Below, piece by piece: positions 5,448-9,877 of a stretch of 9,877 nucleotides of DNA. The DNA lies in assembly GCA_013002645.1 (NCBI GenBank), contig JABDJF010000303.1, forward strand, positions 1 to 9,877, given 5' to 3'. The position numbers were made by a program, and so were the translations under genes. The stretch comes from Myxococcales bacterium. Lineage in GTDB: Bacteria > Myxococcota_A > Polyangia > Polyangiales > Houyiibacteriaceae. Under the pieces are notes generated by a model, which had not been told where the DNA came from, did not search any database, and saw only the letters and a program-made list of their open reading frames with translations. The first letter of the stretch is position 1, and each line of letters begins with the position of its first letter.

Positions 5448-6320
5448 TCATGAAGAGTACCTGCTCAATCCCTGATCACAGTGGATCGGGCTGCGATGCG
5501 AGGCCTGCAGCAGCTCGCGGTTCTCCTGTTCGCGTGCTCGGTCGTTCTCCCGATGCCACAAGTGATACACAACACAGCAGTGCCGCGCATCGACGCGGCG
5601 GATGCCGTTGCGCATGAGTCGAATGACCAGATCTGAGTCTTCGTAGCCCCAACCCTCGAAGGATTCGTCAAACCCGTTCACGGCGACGAGATCATCGCGC
5701 CACATGCCAACGTTGGCACTCTTTACTCCTCGCCAGCGTTTGGGGTGGTGACTTGGCCATATTCGCGGCCTGGGGTCGAAGAGCGCACTGACCTTCGAGA
5801 CCTCACCACGACACCGACGCCAAAGCCAGCGTCCGAGACTCGAGTTGTCCAAGTCCTCGATCGACATTTCGGAGCGCAAGATCGCATTCGTCAGGTCGCG
5901 ACCCAGCAGGATACGATGACCGCCGACCAAACATTTCTTTCGAGCCAGCGACATATGGTGCGCGACGAATGTCGCGGCAACGACACAGTCCCCATCGACG
6001 AAGACGACATAGGGTGCGGAGCAAGCCGCTGTCGCTCGGTTCCGGGATGCTCCCGCGCGAAATCCGCGGTCTTGCTGCCATACGTGCAGTAAGGCGTACG
6101 GGACGCACTCTCTCATCCCAAGAACGACGTCCTTCGTTTGTTCCGTCGAACCGTCGTCTGCCACGATCACTTCGAAATCGTCTTCGGGGCAACGCGCCAG
6201 GCTCTCAAGCACTTTGCGCAGTGCGTCGGGCCGGTTATACGTCGTCACGATCACTGATAGCTTGGGTGAAACCTTGGGACCTAACGGCCGAAGAACCACT
6301 TGGCGCATCGGATCGAGCAT
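5448..6320 (-). CDS. Glycosyltransferase of the GT2 family (GT-A fold) with galactosyltransferase-like C-terminus
   Basis: From ATG 6320 the protein has 290 residues. The GT-A core is clear: L-S-V-I-V-T-T-Y-N-R-P-D at residues 21-32, V-A-D-D-G-S at 53-58, and V-D-G-D at 108-111, which is the DXD-type metal and nucleotide-sugar site. The second half contains S-A-N-V-G-M-W (201-207) and F-E-G-W-G-Y-E-D-S-D-L (221-231). This matches the glyco_transf_7C block of chondroitin-polymerase-like and galactosyltransferase-like enzymes, where the E-D supplies the base. Such enzymes invert configuration while adding hexose or HexNAc to a growing glycan in the cytosol. TTG 6344 and ATG 6308 are alternative starts; none has a good ribosome binding site. 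It sits head to head with the flippase gene and converges with the GT4 gene. No membrane segment is visible. Confidence 0.9.
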   Translation of the reverse strand: MLDPMRQVVLRPLGPKVSPKLSVIVTTYNRPDALRKVLESLARCPEDDFEVIVADDGSTEQTKDVVLGMRECVPYALLHVWQQDRGFRAGASRNRATAACSAPYVVFVDGDCVVAATFVAHHMSLARKKCLVGGHRILLGRDLTNAILRSEMSIEDLDNSSLGRWLWRRCRGEVSKVSALFDPRPRIWPSHHPKRWRGVKSANVGMWRDDLVAVNGFDESFEGWGYEDSDLVIRLMRNGIRRVDARHCCVVYHLWHRENDRAREQENRELLQASHRSPIHCDQGLSRYSS

Positions 6321-6323
6321 TGC

Positions 6324-7796
6324 ATGGCGGAACCTACCAAACAACTACAGACGGGCTTGAAATGGTTGGGCTTGGCGAGCGTGGCCGCGCGGGTCATCGA
6401 CGTTGCATCGGTCTTCGTCGTATGGAAATTCCTGACTTCGGCGGAGGTCGGGATCGCCGCACTTTGCGCAAGCGTGGTTGCGTTCGCTGACGCGTTCAGC
6501 GGATTCGGCGTTGGATACGCCATCGTCCAATCGCCACGGCTCTCGCAACGAAAGTTTTCGACAGCCTATTGGACGGCTGGAGCGGTTGGCGTCTTCTTGG
6601 CGCTCGTCGTCGCAGGCATCTCGCCGTTGCTCGCCGCCTTCTTCGAAGAGCCCGCCATGATTGCGCTGACCTGTGCATGGACGCTGAAGCTGGTTTTCGC
6701 CGGTTTCACAGTCGGGCCGATGGAGAAGATTCAACGTGATTTGCGTTTCCCGCAAGCGAGTGCCGCCAACGTCGGAGGGGCCGTTGCATCGACCACTCTA
6801 CGTGTCGTGACAGCCGCGTTGGGCGGCGGCGCGTGGGCCTTTGCTCTCGGTGACATCGGTCGATACGGCTACATGTTTCTGCATACGACCATCGTAAGCA
6901 GAATGGGTTCGCTGCGTCTGTTCGCCAAAGAGGATCTCCGTGAATTGCTCGATTTCGGCGTGCCACTGATGTTCTCGCAGGGGATCTTCGAGTTCTACCG
7001 ACAAGTTGACATCCCCGTCGTTGGCGCGTTGTTCGGGACGGACGCCACGGGGATCTATCGGGTCGCGAAGGACCTCGCCACTGCCCCATTGCAAGCGATT
7101 ATGCTCGTCGCAAATCGGGTCGCGTTTCCTGTTTTCTCGCGCCATGCCGATTCGCCTCGAGTGCTCCTCGGGGCCTTCTACACGATGACACGCTACCTGA
7201 GCACCTTGGTGGGCCCGGTTACCGTGTTTCTCTTCGTCGCCGCCGAAGATGTCATCGCCGTGATGGCAAAGCCCGAATGGATTGAGGCAGCAACCCCGCT
7301 GCGCATTCTATGTGTTGCCTATTTCCTGCGAGTGAACGCGCAGTTGCTTCCAGAGCTTTTCCGCGCAGTCGGCAGGCCGAGATGGTTGTTGTTCGACGCT
7401 GCGCTAAGTCTGGTGACGCTCGCCGTTGCGTACACGATCGCCGCCGTTTGGTTTGGCGCCGACTACGGGGTGGAAGCCATCTGCTACGCTGCGCTCTTCA
7501 GCTTTCCGCTAGTGTTGATTGCGCTGCTGGGAGTCGGAGCTCGGGTCTTTTCGATCTCTCCTGCGCAGTGGCTCAAGAGCATGTTGGCATCGCTGCCGGT
7601 TACCGTGATTGCCGCTTGCCTCGTGTGGGTGACCGCCTATTGGCTGACGCCCCGAGTGGCGCTTTCGATCGGCCTCGAACCAACGCGAGTCTTGCGGCTT
7701 CTCGTGGCGCTTGCTGCGACGCTCGCTTCGTATGCGATCAATCTTCCCTTCACGCGACGGATGCGTGAGCGCATCGAGAGGGACGGCGGGGGATAG
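6324..7796 (+). CDS. Wzx-like polysaccharide flippase (MOP superfamily)
   Basis: This 490-residue integral membrane protein has about 12-14 hydrophobic segments. Its first 130 residues follow the pattern of WzxC-type exporters: an amphipathic start, V-V-W-K-F-L-T-S-A-E-V-G-I-A-A-L, then F-G-V-G-Y-A-I-V-Q-S and a tryptophan-containing segment with A-Y-W-T-A-G. Next come F-A-G-F-T-V-G-P-M-E-K-I-Q-R-D-L-R-F, typical of the polysaccharide biosynthesis proteins PF13440/PF14667. Members flip undecaprenyl-linked oligosaccharides from the cytosolic to the periplasmic face of the inner membrane. ATG 6324 is chosen; TTG 6300 in frame would overlap the GT2 start. No strong ribosome binding site is seen. 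It is divergent from the GT2 gene and neighbours two glycosyltransferases and a radical SAM enzyme, which fits a surface glycan cluster. No polymerase (Wzy) gene is inside the window. Confidence 0.9.
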   Translation: MAEPTKQLQTGLKWLGLASVAARVIDVASVFVVWKFLTSAEVGIAALCASVVAFADAFSGFGVGYAIVQSPRLSQRKFSTAYWTAGAVGVFLALVVAGISPLLAAFFEEPAMIALTCAWTLKLVFAGFTVGPMEKIQRDLRFPQASAANVGGAVASTTLRVVTAALGGGAWAFALGDIGRYGYMFLHTTIVSRMGSLRLFAKEDLRELLDFGVPLMFSQGIFEFYRQVDIPVVGALFGTDATGIYRVAKDLATAPLQAIMLVANRVAFPVFSRHADSPRVLLGAFYTMTRYLSTLVGPVTVFLFVAAEDVIAVMAKPEWIEAATPLRILCVAYFLRVNAQLLPELFRAVGRPRWLLFDAALSLVTLAVAYTIAAVWFGADYGVEAICYAALFSFPLVLIALLGVGARVFSISPAQWLKSMLASLPVTVIAACLVWVTAYWLTPRVALSIGLEPTRVLRLLVALAATLASYAINLPFTRRMRERIERDGGG

Positions 7797-7804
7797 ACGG
7801 GCTG

Positions 7805-7839
7805 GGCTCTCTTGGCCCACCGGGCTCAAGCTGAGAGCC
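7805..7839. repeat. Long imperfect hairpin in the convergent flippase / channel gap
   Basis: The outer arms GGCTCTC (7805-7811) and GAGAGCC (7833-7839) pair perfectly. Inside them TTG/CAA and GCCC/GGGC extend the stem, with small bulges and an ACC loop. This makes about 14 base pairs. It lies nine bases after the flippase stop and 79 bases before the stop of the opposing channel gene. There is no U-run on either strand, so a Rho-independent terminator is only tentative, but the place between convergent genes fits transcript-end protection or bidirectional termination. Confidence 0.45.
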
Positions 7840-7917
7840 GAATTTCGCGGTCCTGAATGTTATGTCGCGCAGAGCGCGAAGCTCAGAGGGCGTTTGTGGT
7901 TACGATGCTCCCCGGGC

Positions 7918-9204
7918 CTAACCCCCAGGGTTGTGGTGGGCTTCACCGAGCCCTTGTCCGAGGGAGGCAACTTCCTGGACGTCCTTCCCGCTCGGATGTT
8001 GATACACCCGCAGGTCAAACTCCGGGATCACGGCCAGGATGTGATCGAAAATGTCCGATTGGATGTCCTCGTACGCCGCCCAACGTTTGTCCCCGCTGAA
8101 CACATAAATCTCGATCGGCAAACCGTCAGCGGCCGGTGGCAGCTGGCGCACGAGAAAAGTCATGTCTTGATTGATCATCGGATGGTTTCGAAGATACGAG
8201 ACCAGGTAAGCTCGGAAGGTCCCGAGGTTGGTCATGCGCCGGCCGTTGACGAGCACAGTGTCGTCGATCTTGCGTTTCGCATTCCAATCCTCGAGCTCCC
8301 TTTGCTTTTCGTCGATGTAGTCTTTCAGGTCGTCGATCTTGCGAAACCGATCGATCATGTCCTGCGTGCAGAACTCGACACTGTTCATGTCGATTTGGAT
8401 CGCGCGTTTGATGCGGCGCCCGCCGGATTCGCTCATCCCGCGCCAATTCTTGAAGCTATCGGTGATGATCGCATAGGACGGGATCGACGTGATCGTCTTG
8501 TCCCAGTTCTGCACCTTGATGGTGGTGAGCCCTATCTGGGTCACGTCGCCGTCGGCGTTGTAGTCGGGCATCTCGATCCAATCTCCCTTGCGAAGCAGAT
8601 CGTTCGATGCGATTTGAATGCCGGCGACGAAACCGAGCAGCGAGTCCTTGTAGACGATCGCCAGTACCGCGGTCATCGCCCCAAGTCCGCCCAACAAGAC
8701 GGTGGGCGATTGATCGATGAGAATCGCAATGACGACGATTAAACCGACGAACCACATCACGATGATCGTCGCTTGGACCAACACGCGCATCGGGACTCGG
8801 CTTTCCGGATGCTTGCCTTGATAAACGTCCAAGAACGCTCGAAGCGCTCCTGTCATTGCCAACAAGGCCACCAGCACCACATACGCCTCGAGTACGTTGC
8901 GGATAATCGCGTTGAGCGTTGGCCAGTTTGCGAAAATCGCCGGCGCTAGGGCGTAGACGACCAACGCCCCGACGATGTGTGCGCTTCTGTGAAACGCCCG
9001 GTGTTCAAGAAGCTTGTCGTCCCATTGGGATCGAGTGCGCTTGGCAAGCGCGGTCGCCAAGCGGAGCAGGACCTTGCGGACCAGGAAATCGACGACCAAG
9101 GCCAGCGCCAAGACGGCGAATAGCAGGACGAGCGTAGTCGACGCTTCGAGCGCCAACTCTTTCAACCCCGCTAGCCGCAGCCACTGTTCAACCGTTCCGC
9201 GCAT
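7918..9204 (-). CDS. ybdG: MscS-family mechanosensitive channel, YbdG-like
   Basis: This 428-residue inner-membrane protein matches the length (E. coli YbdG is about 415) and the distinctive central sequence of YbdG. It has I-D-Q-S-P-T-V-L-L-G-G-L-G-A-M-T-A-V-L (163-181), K-D-S-L-L-G-F-V-A-G-I-Q (186-197), and N-D-L-L-R-K-G-D-W-I-E-M-P near 201-213. These are followed by D-S-F-K-N-W-R-G-M-S-E-S-G-G-R-R-I-K-R. Hydrophobic segments lie at about 22-43, 73-93, 103-124, 143-163 and 166-186; the last is the pore-lining helix with conserved G and A spacing. The rest is the cytosolic beta and vestibule domain. YbdG-type channels have a small conductance and help release solutes during hypo-osmotic shock. 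The start is ATG 9204, 56 bases after the MAPEG stop; the two may be cotranscribed. Naming rests on recalled similarity. Confidence 0.93.
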   Translation of the reverse strand: MRGTVEQWLRLAGLKELALEASTTLVLLFAVLALALVVDFLVRKVLLRLATALAKRTRSQWDDKLLEHRAFHRSAHIVGALVVYALAPAIFANWPTLNAIIRNVLEAYVVLVALLAMTGALRAFLDVYQGKHPESRVPMRVLVQATIIVMWFVGLIVVIAILIDQSPTVLLGGLGAMTAVLAIVYKDSLLGFVAGIQIASNDLLRKGDWIEMPDYNADGDVTQIGLTTIKVQNWDKTITSIPSYAIITDSFKNWRGMSESGGRRIKRAIQIDMNSVEFCTQDMIDRFRKIDDLKDYIDEKQRELEDWNAKRKIDDTVLVNGRRMTNLGTFRAYLVSYLRNHPMINQDMTFLVRQLPPAADGLPIEIYVFSGDKRWAAYEDIQSDIFDHILAVIPEFDLRVYQHPSGKDVQEVASLGQGLGEAHHNPGG

Positions 9205-9260
9205 GCCGAAGGCCGGAGAGAAGCATACGCACCGAGACCTTTCAACCAGGCCGACCTAGC

Positions 9261-9674
9261 TCAAAGCATCGCTCTCACGGCGAATACAAACAGGCCGACG
9301 AGGGCCAACGTGCTCAGCTGAAACAGCTTCAACCGATACTTCACGATGTTGGAGCCCGTGTGGATGTACGCGTGGGCGACCCGTGAGACGACATAAAGCC
9401 AAGCCAGCGCCAACGTTGCGACGTTCACTTCGCCAAGCGCCCACAGCCCGAGGGCGAGGACATAGAAGAGAACCGGCATCTCGAACTGGTTTCGAACGTT
9501 GTTCGTCACTTGAAGCACGTAGTCGGGCCAAGCGTCCGGATGCAGTGCCCTGCGTGAAAGGTCGACATCCCCGGCCTTGAGCGACCTGGCCTTCACGATC
9601 GCAATCCGAATGAACATGAAGATGGTCAGCGCAATTTGCGCCAACACAGGCCAGAAGATTAGCTGGGGTTCCAT
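9261..9674 (-). CDS. MAPEG family membrane protein
   Basis: This 137-residue protein has four hydrophobic segments (about residues 7-28, 66-81, 84-102 and 117-135) and the family signature N-N-V-R-N-Q-F-E-x-P at residues 58-67. This is followed by the R-V-A-H-A-Y-I-H stretch (98-105) near the third helix. MAPEG proteins (membrane-associated proteins in eicosanoid and glutathione metabolism) form trimers; eukaryotic members conjugate glutathione or make leukotrienes and prostaglandins, whereas most bacterial members have no assigned substrate. A glutathione-dependent detoxification role is plausible but not shown. It starts at ATG 9674, 29 bases after the stop of the upstream gene and without a clear ribosome binding site, and may form a transcription unit with that gene and the channel gene. 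Confidence 0.9.
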   Translation of the reverse strand: MEPQLIFWPVLAQIALTIFMFIRIAIVKARSLKAGDVDLSRRALHPDAWPDYVLQVTNNVRNQFEMPVLFYVLALGLWALGEVNVATLALAWLYVVSRVAHAYIHTGSNIVKYRLKLFQLSTLALVGLFVFAVRAML

Positions 9675-9703
9675 CGAAACGACCCGTTACCACAGATCCG
9701 GCG

Positions 9704-9877
9704 CTATCGGAGGATCTGACTGACCCGATTGAGAGATCGTCCGGACGGCCCCAGGCGCCGGCTGATGCCCATCGCCTCGAGCATCGTATTGTAGAGGTCG
9801 AGGCCCTCCGCGCTGACGTCGACGAACTGCCCGGTCTTGAAGCGCTCGTTTGCGCCGCTGATCGCATGATAGACGCC
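9704..9877 (-). CDS. C-terminal end of an unrecognised protein (5' part beyond the window)
   Basis: A minus-strand frame enters from the right edge and ends at TAG 9706-9704 after 57 visible residues. The tail reads V-Y-H-A-I-S-G-A-N-E-R-F-K-T-G, then F-V-D-V-S, then L-D-L-Y-N-T-M-L-E-A-M-G-I, and ends basic (R-R-L-G-P-S-G-R). The 'D-L-Y-N-T-M-L-E-A-M-G-I' ending is reminiscent of the C-termini of DUF1501/DUF1552-type exported proteins, where a helix of this kind precedes the last strand, but the match is loose and the family cannot be fixed from so little. It is upstream of MAPEG on the same strand (29 bases between stop and start). Confidence 0.75.
   Translation of the reverse strand, partial: GVYHAISGANERFKTGQFVDVSAEGLDLYNTMLEAMGISRRLGPSGRSLNRVSQILR

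Noticed and set aside
7711..8742. Plus-strand open frame of 343 codons
   Set aside because: It is antisense to the clear YbdG-like channel gene and overlaps the flippase end; it shows no family motif.
9256..9867. Minus-strand open frame of 203 codons at the right end
   Set aside because: It runs in a different frame through the MAPEG gene and the partial gene upstream; its serine/arginine-rich composition is that of a shadow frame.
1..9877. CRISPR array or tandem repeats
   Set aside because: No regularly spaced direct repeats were seen anywhere in the window.

Overview
This is a GC-rich bacterial window, probably Gram-negative. The evidence is a Wzx-type polysaccharide flippase beside glycosyltransferases, a YbdG-type mechanosensitive channel and a MAPEG protein. 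No marker pins down the lineage. A GC-rich proteobacterium or myxobacterium-like organism would fit, but that is a weak inference.

Left part (1-2025). On the minus strand lie the 5' part of a membrane protein with an HELGH metalloprotease motif (cut by the window edge), a small four-helix membrane protein, and a two-gene toxin-antitoxin operon. The operon is a DUF4258-type toxin followed directly by a helix-turn-helix antitoxin of the MqsA/HigA type. A near-perfect 19-base palindrome fills the spacer and -10 box of its predicted promoter, as expected of an autoregulated module. Facing away on the plus strand is a truncated second antitoxin of the 'addiction module component' family, with no toxin after it.

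Middle (2025-3281). A DUF3024 gene and a small unknown gene converge. Beyond them lies about 560 bases without a confident gene. It contains a clean 3' part of a tRNA-Leu(TAG), from the anticodon loop to the discriminator base, and a short reading frame resembling a tyrosine-recombinase fragment. Together with the toxin-antitoxin genes this looks like the scar or edge of an integrated element.

Right part (3282-7796). This is a cell-surface polysaccharide block. It contains a radical SAM enzyme with a SPASM-like cysteine tail and a GT4-type glycosyltransferase (plus strand, one operon), a GT2-type glycosyltransferase (minus strand) and a Wzx-like flippase (plus strand). The last two start back to back with three bases between their start codons. 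The likely flow is that glycosyltransferases build a lipid-linked repeat unit, the flippase moves it across the inner membrane, and the radical SAM enzyme modifies an unknown substrate in that pathway.

Far right (7918-9877, minus strand). A YbdG/MscS-family channel, a MAPEG membrane protein and the C-terminal end of an unrecognised protein are arranged head to tail, as ordinary chromosomal genes.
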